Shown here: piece after piece, positions 43,533 to 53,014 of the stretch
Numbering within the stretch: position 1 is the stretch's first letter
Layout: each line of letters opens with the position of its first letter
Assembly (NCBI GenBank): GCA_002371265.1
Contig: DFGT01000027.1
Span: forward strand, 8,474 to 72,473
Source of the DNA: Bacteroidales bacterium UBA3743
Lineage (GTDB): Bacteria > Bacteroidota > Bacteroidia > Bacteroidales > Paludibacteraceae
Direction: 5' to 3'
Length of the DNA: 64,000 nucleotides
Notes under the pieces: generated by a model
The model's database searches: none
What the model was told of the DNA's origin: nothing
What the model saw: only the letters and a program-made list of their open reading frames with translations
Translations under genes and position numbers: made by a program

Positions 43533-43826
43533 TTAATTGATTTTGTGTTCTGTGTTTTGTATGTTATTGTCCGCCACTTTATTGTCGGCCATATTTTTCT
43601 TCACGTAGGCTCTTGCCTTCTTTACCTCAAAGAAAGTACGTGAATCTGTTTGGTGAGCCACACCTTTGACAACGACAAAATAGTTTGGAACTCTATCGCC
43701 TTTTTCATCAATAGTACATTTAATGTATGTCTTCTCTACTGAAGCGAAATCAAACTCGTTTGCCAAAACTGGAGTAAAGACAAATGCTAATGCAATTGAA
43801 AGTGTCTTAAAAAATGAAGTTTTCAT
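43533..43826 (-). CDS. Small exported protein (duplicated copy A)
   Basis: 97 residues. Signal peptide KTSFFKTLSIALAFVFTPVLA, then FDFASVEKTYIKCTIDEKG and VPNYFVVVKGVAHQTDS, then a Lys/Asn-rich tail. About 90 percent identical to the copy at 44695 and clearly related to the protein at 25697. The near-constant mature sequence within a diverged duplication implies that the protein is under selection. Function unknown. Confidence 0.82.
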   Translation of the reverse strand: MKTSFFKTLSIALAFVFTPVLANEFDFASVEKTYIKCTIDEKGDRVPNYFVVVKGVAHQTDSRTFFEVKKARAYVKKNMADNKVADNNIQNTEHKIN

Positions 43827-43896
43827 AGTTGTAAAGTTAAGTCGTTTATGTTATGAGTTTTTGTATTCAGGAATTTGTTGTTCCCGTTTACAATGG

Positions 43897-43904
43897 CAAA
43901 GATA
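43897..43904 (-). promoter_or_regulatory. -7 promoter element of small gene copy A
   Basis: Minus-strand TATCTTTG, TAnnTTTG match. About 60 nt further upstream a block with TCC-TATATTTT-GGA symmetry is shared with copy B. Confidence 0.6.
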
Positions 43905-44341
43905 GAGCAACGCCAACGATGACGACTTTAAAATCACTCCAAAATATAGGAATTTTACTCCACGTTAAAATCTGGTGAAAAATTCAGCATAAATAGATGG
44001 GGGTTCCATAAAGCAATCTGCAAAATAACGCCATATATTACAATAATATTTAAATGATGTTACATTTAGCACTCATATGTCACGATATTAAATGTTAAAT
44101 GTATAGACGCGCGGTCGTGCGTCTAATTGATTAAGGTTTTGTCCTATTTTATTACTGATATTTCTATTTTTTCGTCAGAAAGACGCTATCGAGCGAAGCG
44201 ATAGTAACCCGTGACGAAGTCTCGGGCCCCTTAACAATCCTCGTAAAAAACAGCCATTATCTAGAGCAGAACCTTAATTAATTTATTTGACATGCGTATA
44301 GATAGAATAAAATTTCAGTTTTAAAGAAAGCTTCATATAAT

Positions 44342-44380
44342 TACGAATGCGGTGATCAGTCAATAATCACCGCATTCGTA
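44342..44380 (-). terminator. 15-bp hairpin downstream of small gene copy B
   Basis: Perfect 15-bp stem (TACGAATGCGGTGAT/ATCACCGCATTCGTA, 44342-44356/44366-44380). The region from here to 44694 holds only the REP-like palindrome near 44421 and AT-rich DNA. Confidence 0.65.
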
Positions 44381-44694
44381 CATGAAAAAAAATTTAATTA
44401 AGAACGATGGATATAGATCAGAGGGCAGGATCCAAACCTCCTGCCCTCCGTCTAACATTCAACAAAAATACAAACAAGAAATTTATCAATAAGACAAATT
44501 ATAACGGATTATCTATATATTCATCCATTTATATACTGGCTCTACTCTCCTAAGCATCACCAGACAAATCTTTTCTATAAAATTTAGAATCTGTTATAAA
44601 CGAGTAAAAATGAACAGTTATATTATGCTCATCTTCGACTCGTACCAGAGAATAGGAGTAATCCTTATCTCTATACTAAGACTTAAACAAATTC

Positions 44695-44988
44695 TTAGTT
44701 GATTTTGGGTTCTGGGTTTTGTACGTTATTGTCCGCCACCTTATTGTCGGCCATATTTTTCTTCACGTAAGCTCTTGCCTTCTTTACCTCAAAGAAAGTG
44801 CGTGAATCAGTTTGGTGAGCCACTCCTTTGACAACAACGAAATAGTTTGGAACTCGATCGCCTTTTTCATTAATAGTGCATTTAATGTAAGTTTTCTCCA
44901 CTGAAGCGGCATTAAAATCGTTTGCCAAAACTGGAGTAAAGACAAATGCTAAAGCAATTGAAAGCGTCTTGAAAAATGTAGTTTTCAT
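44695..44988 (-). CDS. Small exported protein (duplicated copy B)
   Basis: 97 residues from the ATG at 44988, chosen because it starts the signal peptide KTTFFKTLSIALAFVFTPVLA and matches copy A; a longer reading from 45033 would overlap the leader. Mature part FNAASVEKTYIKCTINEKG, VPNYFVVVKGVAHQTDS as in copy A. Its promoter has CAAAGATAG at 45059-45067 on the plus strand (TATCTTTG on the minus strand). Function unknown. Confidence 0.82.
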   Translation of the reverse strand: MKTTFFKTLSIALAFVFTPVLANDFNAASVEKTYIKCTINEKGDRVPNYFVVVKGVAHQTDSRTFFEVKKARAYVKKNMADNKVADNNVQNPEPKIN

Positions 44989-45464
44989 AGTCGTAAAGCT
45001 AAATACTTTTTTATAATATTTGTTTGTGTTCACGAAATTGTTGATTCCGTTTACATTGGCAAAGATAGAGCATAGACAAAGACAGCCACATTAAAAATCC
45101 TCCAAAATATAGGAAAATTACGCCATGTTTAAATCAGATGAAAAAAACGTCAGGAATAAATTGATTTTCCATAACAAAACCTACAAACCAACGCCACATG
45201 TTACAATAATATTTAAATGATGTTACATTTAGCATTCGTATGTCATGATATAAATTATAAATTCGGAATGCTAAATTGTAGAGACGCGCGGTCGTGCGTC
45301 TAAATTTGATTAAGGTTTTGTCCTATTTTATTACTGATATTTCTATTTTTTCGTCTGAAAGACGCTATCGAGCGAAGCGAGAGTAACCCGTGACGAAGTC
45401 TCGGGATGATGTGACGACGATAAAGGACTCTGCCTGAAAGGCAATACCATAAGTACAGTCTCTC

Positions 45465-45630
45465 GCCTCTTTTCCTTATAAAAAGCCGTAGACTTTCTCT
45501 TAAAAACTCAGAGTCTCTGTGTTTACTCTATATGCGCTCGCCTTCGGCTCGCGCTGGCAAGGAGGGCAAGGGCGTTCCGCCCTTTGCAATCCTCAAATAC
45601 GATGGACTATTTATCAGTCATAAATAGGCT
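45465..45630. repeat. Dispersed repeat element, copy 3 (right inverted arm)
   Basis: About 160 bp, the mirror image of 43049-43210, including the outermost ATTTATCAGTCATAAATAGG. The rest of the gap to the nqrF stop holds the NQR terminator only. Confidence 0.85.
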
Positions 45631-45689
45631 CAGTTTTTCTTTCAGGCAAAATACTAGGACAGCGATTCAAGCATTACTCTCATCCACAA

Positions 45690-45721
45690 CAAAAAAAACA
45701 CTCGCTTTTGCAAACGAGTGT
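45690..45721 (-). terminator. Terminator of the nqr operon
   Basis: On the minus strand: ACACTCG, loop of 10, CGAGTGT, then TTTTTTTT (45697-45690). It lies 32 nt past the nqrF stop. Confidence 0.88.
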
Positions 45722-45752
45722 CTTTCTATTTAATAATCTTTGATTCCGATTA

Positions 45753-47108
45753 TTATCCGCCGAAGTTATCGAAACGGATCATGTCGTCCTCGACACCTAG
45801 GCTGTGAAGCAAGTCAAGAACTGTCTTCGCCATCATTGGAGGTCCACACAAGTAGTACTCACAATCCTCTGGATTCTCATGCTGCTTCAAGTATGTATCT
45901 CCCATCACTGGAGCAACGAATCCTGGTGTGTACTTGATTCCTGCCGCATCTGCCTTTGGATCAGGACGGTCCAAAGCCAAATGGAAATGGAAGTTAGGGA
46001 AATCCTTCTCAAGCTGCAAGAAGTCGTCAAGGAATGGAATCTCCTCAAGTGCACGTGCTCCGTAGAAGTAGTGCATTGGACGGTTGCGGTCCTCATCTGA
46101 AATTCCGTGTCCTTTTAGCATATGCATAATCTGCGCGCGTAGAGGAGCCATACCGGCACCACCACCTACCCAAATCATCTCTCTTCCTGATCCATATACA
46201 GGACGGAACTCTCCGTAAGGTCCTGACATGATCACCTTGTCTCCTGGCTTCAAATTGAAGATGTAAGAAGACGCGATACCTGGGTTGACATCGAGGAATG
46301 GGCTCTCACCTGGTGCCAATACATTTGGAACTGGCTTGCCATCCTCACCCAAGATAGGCTTGTTTGTCTTTGGATCCATTTTGAAGCGTGGCTTCATAGG
46401 AGGAGTAGCGATACGCACATTCAATGTGATGATATCACCCTCATCTGGATAGTTGGCCATTGAGTATGCACGGATTGTCTCTGTTGGGTTCACACAACGA
46501 AGATCAAACATCTTGTTGTTGTTCCAGAAAGGAAGATAAACATCACCGATCAACTCCTTGTCAAAGTCGTTGTAGCTGATATCAAATGCAGGAATCTTAA
46601 TCTGTGCATATGAACCTGGCTCGAAGTGCATGTGCTCACCAGCAGGCAAAGCAACCTTGTACTCCTTGATGAATGTAGCGACGTTTCTGTTTCCAATAAC
46701 TGTACACTCCCACTCCTTTACGCCCATCACAGACTCAGGAACCTTGATTGACATATCACCTTTAACCTTTGCCTGGCAGCCAAGACGCCAGTTGGCTTTC
46801 TGCTCCTTACGTGAGAAGAATCCCTTCTCTGAATCTAGGATCTCACCACCACCCTCTGTGATCTGGCACTTGCACTGTCCGCAAGCACCCTTACCACCAC
46901 ATGCTGAAGGCAAGAACACTCCGTTGGATGCCAATGTTGAAAGCAATGATGAACCAGACTCAACCTCTAGCTCCTGCTCTCCATTGATCTTCAATTTGAC
47001 AGGACCTGATGCCACCAAAAACTTCTTTGCAACAAGAAGGATAGCAACAAGTGTCAAAACAACTACGAGGAATACTCCAATACTTGCTAAAATCAAATTC
47101 ATGTCCAT
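45753..47108 (-). CDS. nqrF: Na+-translocating NADH:quinone reductase subunit F
   Basis: 451 residues. One N-terminal membrane helix (LILASIGVFLVVVLTLVAILLVA), a 2Fe-2S ferredoxin domain with ligands in CGGKGACGQCKC and RLGC, then an FAD-binding domain (RAYSMANYP) and NADH domain (GGGAGMAPLRAQI, YYLCGPPMM). It takes electrons from NADH and passes them to the membrane subunits. Terminal gene of nqrABCDEF. Confidence 0.96.
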   Translation of the reverse strand: MDMNLILASIGVFLVVVLTLVAILLVAKKFLVASGPVKLKINGEQELEVESGSSLLSTLASNGVFLPSACGGKGACGQCKCQITEGGGEILDSEKGFFSRKEQKANWRLGCQAKVKGDMSIKVPESVMGVKEWECTVIGNRNVATFIKEYKVALPAGEHMHFEPGSYAQIKIPAFDISYNDFDKELIGDVYLPFWNNNKMFDLRCVNPTETIRAYSMANYPDEGDIITLNVRIATPPMKPRFKMDPKTNKPILGEDGKPVPNVLAPGESPFLDVNPGIASSYIFNLKPGDKVIMSGPYGEFRPVYGSGREMIWVGGGAGMAPLRAQIMHMLKGHGISDEDRNRPMHYFYGARALEEIPFLDDFLQLEKDFPNFHFHLALDRPDPKADAAGIKYTPGFVAPVMGDTYLKQHENPEDCEYYLCGPPMMAKTVLDLLHSLGVEDDMIRFDNFGG

Positions 47109-47124
47109 TTTTTATTCCTCCATT

Positions 47125-47751
47125 TTAGATTTTAAGACCTGAGAAACACATGAATGCCATAGCCATAAGTCCTACAGTGATAAATGTAAGTCCAAGACCC
47201 TTCAACGCTGCTGGAGCGGCATTGTAGCTCAATTTCTCACGTATAGCAGCCAAACCTACGATTGCCAATAGCCAACCAAGACCTGAACCCAATGCGTATG
47301 CAAGACAGTCTGACACACCACCGATGTACTGTGTGCTGTCTGGTGACATTGTGATTCTCTGCTGCATGAATAGAGACGCACCCATGATTGCACAGTTTAC
47401 AGCGATCAAAGGCAAGAAAATACCAAGTGACGCGTAAAGCGATGGACTGAACTTCTCAACTACCATCTCCACCAACTGCACAATACCTGCAATCACGGCG
47501 ATGAATAGGATGAAACTCAAGAATGACAAATCAACACCTTCAACCAAACAATTTGGTCCGAGAACCTTTGTATAAAGTAGGTAGTTGACTGGCAATGTCA
47601 CGCACAACACGAAAATTACAGCAAGACCAAGTCCTAAAGCTGTCTTCACATTTTTCGAAACTGCAAGGTAAGAACACATACCTAGGAAAAATGCGAAAAT
47701 CATATTGTCGACGAAAATCGACCTTACAAATAAACTAATAAAATGTTCCAT
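47125..47751 (-). CDS. nqrE: Na+-translocating NADH:quinone reductase subunit E
   Basis: 208 residues, six membrane segments. The first, FFLGMCSYLAVSKNVKTALGLG, holds one of the two half-channel Cys ligands for the iron centre shared with NqrD; the other sequence pattern is NCAIMGASLF. Paralogue of NqrD/RnfA. Confidence 0.96.
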   Translation of the reverse strand: MEHFISLFVRSIFVDNMIFAFFLGMCSYLAVSKNVKTALGLGLAVIFVLCVTLPVNYLLYTKVLGPNCLVEGVDLSFLSFILFIAVIAGIVQLVEMVVEKFSPSLYASLGIFLPLIAVNCAIMGASLFMQQRITMSPDSTQYIGGVSDCLAYALGSGLGWLLAIVGLAAIREKLSYNAAPAALKGLGLTFITVGLMAMAFMCFSGLKI

Positions 47752-47774
47752 ATTCTTTTCCTAAATACATGTTG

Positions 47775-48392
47775 TTATTTCTCCTGCAACTCAGGGTTCT
47801 TTGCTCTCATCGCCCAGATGATACATCCTAGGATGATCAATGCCATCGGTGGCATAAGCATCAAACCACAGTTCATATAACCTGCCTCGTATAAGCAATC
47901 AGGAATAATCTGGAATCCGAACAATGTGCCGGCTCCGAATAGCTCACGAATGAAAGCTACAATGACCAATATGATTGCGTAACCAAGACCGTTGCCAATA
48001 CCGTCGACCAATGAATCTACAGGTCCGTTAGCCATTGCGAATGCCTCTAGACGACCCATCAAGATACAGTTTGTAATGATCAATCCGACATATACTGACA
48101 ATGCCACACTAACATCGTATGCGAAAGCCTTCAAAACCTCACTTACGATTGTCACCAATGTAGCGACCACCACCAACTGAACGATGATACGTATACGGTT
48201 TGGAATAGTGTTTCTCAACAAAGAGATAACAACGTTTGCTAGAGCAAGAATGATTGTTACCGACAATCCCATTACAATTGCTGGCTCAAGCTGTGCTGTA
48301 ACGGCAAGCGCAGAGCATATACCAAGCACCTGCACAGCCACAGGGTTGTTCAAACCTAGCGGTGTAAGAAATGTTTCTTTAAGATTACTCAT
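47775..48392 (-). CDS. nqrD: Na+-translocating NADH:quinone reductase subunit D
   Basis: 205 residues, six membrane segments. NNPVAVQVLGICSALAVT and ITNCILMGRLEAFAM are the NqrD/RnfE signature, each with a Cys for the intramembrane iron site. Confidence 0.96.
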   Translation of the reverse strand: MSNLKETFLTPLGLNNPVAVQVLGICSALAVTAQLEPAIVMGLSVTIILALANVVISLLRNTIPNRIRIIVQLVVVATLVTIVSEVLKAFAYDVSVALSVYVGLIITNCILMGRLEAFAMANGPVDSLVDGIGNGLGYAIILVIVAFIRELFGAGTLFGFQIIPDCLYEAGYMNCGLMLMPPMALIILGCIIWAMRAKNPELQEK

Positions 48393-48410
48393 TTGTATAT
48401 CCTCCTAATG

Positions 48411-49226
48411 TTATTTTTTCAACTCGTCTTTTACTTCCTTAACGATAGAATCAACCTTCGCAACGATTGTATCCTTCACCGCATTGATTGTTGAATCCAC
48501 GACAGCTATCTTTGCTGCGGCTGAATCCTGTGCAGCTGCCTCTACCTTTGTTGCGCCAGATGTCGCATCTGTAGCAGAAGACAAGAATGAGCTGTATCTC
48601 TTCAAGCAAGTCTTCAACATCTCATCAACACCCTTCGATGTGATTGTACCTCCTGAGATACCATCAACCTCACAAGATGGATCTGAAACCTTTCCGTTCT
48701 TGACAACGCTCAAAACAATGTTGCCATCTTTTGAAACTGTCTTGTCTACGAACTGCTCTGTGAAGATTGGTTTTGTGATTTCGGCTCCTAGTCCTGGAGT
48801 CTCACCCTCGTGACCGAAGTAAGTTCCGTATACTGTGTTCTTGTCTGCATTCAATGCGACATAACCCCAGATAGGTCCCCAAAGACCAGCTCCTCTGACA
48901 GGGAACACATATTTCTTCTCACCATTAACATTGCTCTCAAATACGTGAAGCTCTGTTGTGTCAGAATAGTTTGTTTTGAATTCTCCGTCGTAAGCTGAAA
49001 GAGTACCGTCTGCATTCAAAATGAAATCATTAACATTCTCCCAATTTGCTGCGACATCGCCATCCTTAATGTTCAAAGCACTCAAAATCTGCTTCTTAGT
49101 ATCCAACTTGACATTTTCTGTCTGCTTCTCTTTCAAAGAAGAAGAGATGAAAGCTAGAAGGAAAGCAACGATAATAACCATTATCGAAGCATAACCGATA
49201 GTATAAGCATTACTATTTGTATTCAT
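48411..49226 (-). CDS. nqrC: Na+-translocating NADH:quinone reductase subunit C
   Basis: 271 residues. One N-terminal membrane helix, then the FMN-binding domain. The covalent FMN site is DGISGGTITS (residues 188-197, Thr194). It is unusual in carrying a C-terminal extension of about 60 residues, rich in Ala, Asp and Val, that begins with DATSGATK (220-227), a perfect match to the ApbE flavin-transferase motif D-x-x-S-G-A-T. A second FMN could therefore be attached. The rest (IAVVDSTINAVKDTIVAKVDSIVKEVKDELKK) looks like an amphipathic helix. Confidence 0.94.
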   Translation of the reverse strand: MNTNSNAYTIGYASIMVIIVAFLLAFISSSLKEKQTENVKLDTKKQILSALNIKDGDVAANWENVNDFILNADGTLSAYDGEFKTNYSDTTELHVFESNVNGEKKYVFPVRGAGLWGPIWGYVALNADKNTVYGTYFGHEGETPGLGAEITKPIFTEQFVDKTVSKDGNIVLSVVKNGKVSDPSCEVDGISGGTITSKGVDEMLKTCLKRYSSFLSSATDATSGATKVEAAAQDSAAAKIAVVDSTINAVKDTIVAKVDSIVKEVKDELKK

Positions 49227-49245
49227 TTTTCTGCTTTTTTAATGA

Positions 49246-50457
49246 TTATTTATTATTAAGACGGTTCAATCTCTTATTGATGTTACGCTGTACGAAACAG
49301 TGGTCTATCAATGCTGCGAACAAGTTCATCAACAAGATTGCCAACATCATACCTTCTGGATAACCAGGATTCATACAACGAATTATAATTGCGACAACAC
49401 CAATCAAGAATCCGAAGATGTACTTACCGCAGTTTGTACGTGGAGATGTAACTGGATCTGTTGCCATAAACACAGCACCGAAACAGAAACCACCGACACA
49501 CAAATGCTCCATCCAGTCGAGATTCCAAACCTGATTTGTCTCGCTTCCGATTGCGTTGAACAAGAATGCTGTAAGCGCTCCACCGACGAATACACTGATC
49601 ATTGTTCTCCAGTTTGCAACTCCTGATACCAATAGGATAACAGCACCGATCATGATGGCGATCACACTTGTCTCACCGATTGAGCCTGGCATCAAACCTA
49701 CAATCATATCGTTAAGACCTACAGGATTACCAAGAGCGTCTGTCACTGTTGTTGTAGAACCGGTTGCCACCTGACCTAGGGCAGTTGCACCAGTGAAACC
49801 ATCTACAGTTCCATTAGCCAAATCGTTACCTAGTCCGAAAATAGACTCCTTTGCAATCCAGACTGAATCACCACTCATCTTTGTAGGATAAGCGAAGAAC
49901 AAGAATGCACGAGTGATCAAAGCCACATTGAAGATGTTGTAACCTGTACCACCGAAAATCTCCTTAGCGAAGATTACTGCGAATGCTGTTGCCACAGCGA
50001 TAATCCAAAGTGGGCACTCAATAGGAACGATCAATGGAATCAACATACCAGAAACCAAGAATCCCTCCTGAATCTCCTCATGTTTCCACTGTGCTACAGT
50101 AAACTCAATTCCCAGACCGACCAAGTAAGAGACGATGATCTTAGGAAGAACAGCCAAGAATCCGTAGCAGAATACCTCCATAAAGCTTGCCTGGTCGAGA
50201 GTGCCAGCCACCAAATAGTTCTGGTAACCAACATTGTACATACCGAAAAGCAAAGCTGGGATCAAGGCAATCACAACAAATGACATCACACGTTTGCTGT
50301 CGATTGTGTCGTGAATATGTGTTCCGCTCTTCGAAACTGTGTTAGGCACGAACAAGAATGTTTCAAAACCATCAAACACAGAACGGAACGCTGAAAGTTT
50401 GCCGCCCTCCTCAAAGTTTGGCTTCACTTTATCCAGAAAATTCCTTAAAGCTTTCAA
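49246..50457 (-). CDS. nqrB: Na+-translocating NADH:quinone reductase subunit B
   Basis: 403 residues, ten membrane segments. The covalent FMN threonine is in DGFTGATALGQV; the usual SGAT appears as TGAT. It forms the sodium channel and holds riboflavin and FMN. Normal length. Confidence 0.96.
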   Translation of the reverse strand: MKALRNFLDKVKPNFEEGGKLSAFRSVFDGFETFLFVPNTVSKSGTHIHDTIDSKRVMSFVVIALIPALLFGMYNVGYQNYLVAGTLDQASFMEVFCYGFLAVLPKIIVSYLVGLGIEFTVAQWKHEEIQEGFLVSGMLIPLIVPIECPLWIIAVATAFAVIFAKEIFGGTGYNIFNVALITRAFLFFAYPTKMSGDSVWIAKESIFGLGNDLANGTVDGFTGATALGQVATGSTTTVTDALGNPVGLNDMIVGLMPGSIGETSVIAIMIGAVILLVSGVANWRTMISVFVGGALTAFLFNAIGSETNQVWNLDWMEHLCVGGFCFGAVFMATDPVTSPRTNCGKYIFGFLIGVVAIIIRCMNPGYPEGMMLAILLMNLFAALIDHCFVQRNINKRLNRLNNK

Positions 50458-50486
50458 TTTATCACTTATTTAAATTATTACTCAAT

Positions 50487-51848
50487 TTAAGCCAACTCCT
50501 TACGCAAGTAATCCAATCCTTCACGAACGATTCTCTGCGTTTCAATCTTGGATGTGCAGACATACTCACATAGGGCGAAATCCTCAGGTGCAACCTCGTA
50601 GATACCAAGCTGCTCCATCTTGTCGATGTCCTTGTCCATGATTGCTTTCACCAAAAACTCTGGCAAAATATCCATTGGGAATACAGCGTCATACTCGCCA
50701 CTCATGATGAACGCGCGCTCACCACCGTTAAGGTTTGTGTCTGCGACATATTCCTTCTTGCTGCCAAGTAGCCATGAGAAATAAGAATGGCTTGTGCTGA
50801 ACTTGTTAAGACGTGGCATAATCCAGCCCAACAACTCATTATTCTTGTTTCCTTCTGGGATAACTGTGATCTGGTGAGCGAAAGCTCCGATGAATCCATC
50901 TTTGCTAACCTGACGGCCAGTCAACGGATTACCGCTGATGTATCTTACATTCTCCTCTGATACCTGACCCTTCACTACAGAAGCGATCTCAGCACCTGGA
51001 TATGTCTTATAATATGAAGGCTTTGAAACTGATGATCCTACAAGAGCGATAAGTCTTGAGAAATCAATTGTTCCTTTCTTGAATGCAGAACCAATAGCCA
51101 CTACATCGTATGGGCTGATTGTCCATACAACCTCACCCTTGTTGATTGGGCTGATATGGTTGATCTGAACACCAACGTTTCCTGCTGGATGAGGTCCCTC
51201 AAACTCTGTGATGACAACACCCTTCAACTCCTTGAATGCACGGGCTGCAGAATCCTTGTGGATTGAAACGTACACCTTGCCAGTTGTCAACTTTGCAAGA
51301 GCGTCAATTCCAAGCTGAAGCTCATCCTTACACTGTGTGTAATCGAACACATAGTCGTATGACGGTGCCAATGGAGCAGAGTCAAAACCGGAGATGAAGA
51401 TTGCCTTAGGGGCATCGTTAGGATTAGCGACTACATCAAATGGGCGCTGGTTGATGAACGCAAAGAAACCGCTCTCCAAAAGAAGTTTCTTGACATCAGC
51501 TGAGCTTAGCTGTGATGGCTGAGCTTTCTCAAATGGTACAGACTCAAACTTACCATCCGACTTCAACCTAATATCCAACACCTTTCGTCTCTCACCACGA
51601 TTGACAGCTTCAACCGTTCCGCTACATGGAGAGACAACCTTTAAATCTGGGTTAGCCTTGTCGTAGAACAACACCGAACCCACCTTCACTGCATCTCCCT
51701 CCTTAACAGCAACTTTTGGAGTCATGCCGTGAAAGTCGTCAGGGCGCATAGAAAAAAACTGACTCTGCAAAGCATCAGACTTCGTCTCTGCTGCCTTACC
51801 TTTCAGTTTTATGTCCAGGCCTTTTTTGATTTTAATTGATTCAGCCAT
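50487..51848 (-). CDS. nqrA: Na+-translocating NADH:quinone reductase subunit A
   Basis: 453 residues, cytoplasmic. IKIKKGLDIKLKGKAAE start, MTPKVAVKEGDAVKVGSVLFYDK lipoyl-like domain, GNPLTGRQV near residue 300. First gene of the operon; a -7 match lies 35 nt upstream. Confidence 0.96.
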   Translation of the reverse strand: MAESIKIKKGLDIKLKGKAAETKSDALQSQFFSMRPDDFHGMTPKVAVKEGDAVKVGSVLFYDKANPDLKVVSPCSGTVEAVNRGERRKVLDIRLKSDGKFESVPFEKAQPSQLSSADVKKLLLESGFFAFINQRPFDVVANPNDAPKAIFISGFDSAPLAPSYDYVFDYTQCKDELQLGIDALAKLTTGKVYVSIHKDSAARAFKELKGVVITEFEGPHPAGNVGVQINHISPINKGEVVWTISPYDVVAIGSAFKKGTIDFSRLIALVGSSVSKPSYYKTYPGAEIASVVKGQVSEENVRYISGNPLTGRQVSKDGFIGAFAHQITVIPEGNKNNELLGWIMPRLNKFSTSHSYFSWLLGSKKEYVADTNLNGGERAFIMSGEYDAVFPMDILPEFLVKAIMDKDIDKMEQLGIYEVAPEDFALCEYVCTSKIETQRIVREGLDYLRKELA

Positions 51849-51882
51849 AAATGGATCTAAAAAAAGTATTAAAAATTATAGG

Positions 51883-51890
51883 CAAAGTTA
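51883..51890 (-). promoter_or_regulatory. -7 promoter element of the nqr operon
   Basis: Minus-strand TAACTTTG matches TAnnTTTG, 35 nt upstream of the nqrA ATG. Confidence 0.65.
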
Positions 51891-52014
51891 AACCTTTTTA
51901 ACGATTTTATAACAAATATCCTCGTTTTTTTGTTTTTTATTGATAAATATTGGTGGAAACGGACATTTTGGTATCACATTGGCTTTTGGCCATCAGCATT
52001 TAGCATTTAGAATT

Positions 52015-52821
52015 TCATTCCAGCTCCACCGTCTCCAAATCATAAGGCACCTCTACCCTACCGGAGAATCCGAGTTTTGCCTCTGCCGTATACCTCTCCT
52101 TTCGTGTATCCAGTGTCTTCTCTTCAGTATGATATAGCAAAATATTTTTCACGTCAAGAGTAGACGCGATTTCACCCGCGTCTTTCGCAGTGCTATGATG
52201 CTTTTCGTATGGATGGAATCTGTCACGGTCGTCGTACAAACAGAAAGCCTCACAAAGCATCCAGTCGACACCCTTCACATAATCCGCACATTTCTCATTA
52301 TATGGCTCATCACCCAAACATGCAAGCTTCAGATCACCATACTCCATACGATAGCCAAACTGCTCCAATTTAGTGGAGTGGATAGAGAACGCAGTGAAGC
52401 GGGCACCGATGGCTTCAAACGCCTCACCGTCGCCAATTTCATTGATCAAAATTCCCTTTCCGACCTCAGAAGCGATCTTTTTCGGCAACATTTCCGTCAC
52501 CATCATCTTTAATAGTCCACAAAGGTGCGAATGACTATATATATTAAAAATACCTTTGTATTCTCCACGGTTGATAGCAGTGGAAATCATACGCACGATC
52601 CAAAGAGCTCCAAGGATATGGTCGGTGTGGGCATGAGTAAGAAACATTGCGTTCAAACTGCGGTAATCGATACCCGCTTTTTCAAGTTGAACTAGCACTC
52701 CATTGCCACCGCCAGCATCAGTAAGAAGATTTCCCTCTTCCGTCGATATCACAAAACAAGTGTTATAGCATTTCGTCACAAGGGCATTTCCTGTGCCCAA
52801 CATTGTTATTTTTGTCTTCAT
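52015..52821 (-). CDS. Metallo-beta-lactamase-fold hydrolase (RNase Z-like group)
   Basis: 268 residues from the ATG at 52821, which precedes KTKITMLGTGNALVTKCYNTCFVI; a longer reading lies upstream of the promoter match and is discarded. Metal ligands THAHTDH (H-x-H-x-D-H), ACLGDEPYN and the late His in LLYHTEE. It resembles RNase Z and arylsulfatase-like MBL proteins, but lacks the exosite of tRNase Z, so the substrate is open. Confidence 0.88.
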   Translation of the reverse strand: MKTKITMLGTGNALVTKCYNTCFVISTEEGNLLTDAGGGNGVLVQLEKAGIDYRSLNAMFLTHAHTDHILGALWIVRMISTAINRGEYKGIFNIYSHSHLCGLLKMMVTEMLPKKIASEVGKGILINEIGDGEAFEAIGARFTAFSIHSTKLEQFGYRMEYGDLKLACLGDEPYNEKCADYVKGVDWMLCEAFCLYDDRDRFHPYEKHHSTAKDAGEIASTLDVKNILLYHTEEKTLDTRKERYTAEAKLGFSGRVEVPYDLETVELE

Positions 52822-52840
52822 CTTACAATTTATTTGGGCG

Positions 52841-52848
52841 CAAAAGTA
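52841..52848 (-). promoter_or_regulatory. -7 promoter element of the MBL-fold hydrolase gene
   Basis: Minus-strand TACTTTTG, TAnnTTTG match, 20 nt before the ATG at 52821. Confidence 0.6.
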
Positions 52849-52964
52849 CTTGTTTATAACGAGAAGAAAAACAAAAAACATGCTAAAACGAAAACGTTTA
52901 CTGATTGTGCACATTTTAATTACAGAAACAACCATATTTTGGCACAAAACTCCAAACTAATTTC

Positions 52965-52972
52965 TATTTTTG
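52965..52972 (+). promoter_or_regulatory. -7 promoter element of the leucine-rich-repeat protein gene
   Basis: TATTTTTG matches TAnnTTTG, 42 nt before the ATG. Confidence 0.6.
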
Positions 52973-53014
52973 TAGTGAATCTAAATTCAGATAGGATTCT
53001 AACAATTTAATGCT

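Larger units (their letters stand above)
43323..45405. repeat. Tandem duplication of about 1 kb (two units)
   Basis: Unit A starts CTCGTAAAAATCAGCCATTATCTAG (43323) and unit B CTCGTAAAAAACAGCCATTATCTAG (about 44242). Each contains, in order, an ATGCGGTGAT hairpin, a small exported protein gene on the minus strand, a CAAAGATAGAGCA promoter, a TCCAAAATATAGGAA block, an ATGTTACATTTAGCA block, an AGACGCGCGGTCGTGCGTCT REP and GATTAAGGTTTTGTCC...CGAAGTCTCGGG. Noncoding parts have diverged; the coding parts are nearly the same. Confidence 0.88.
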
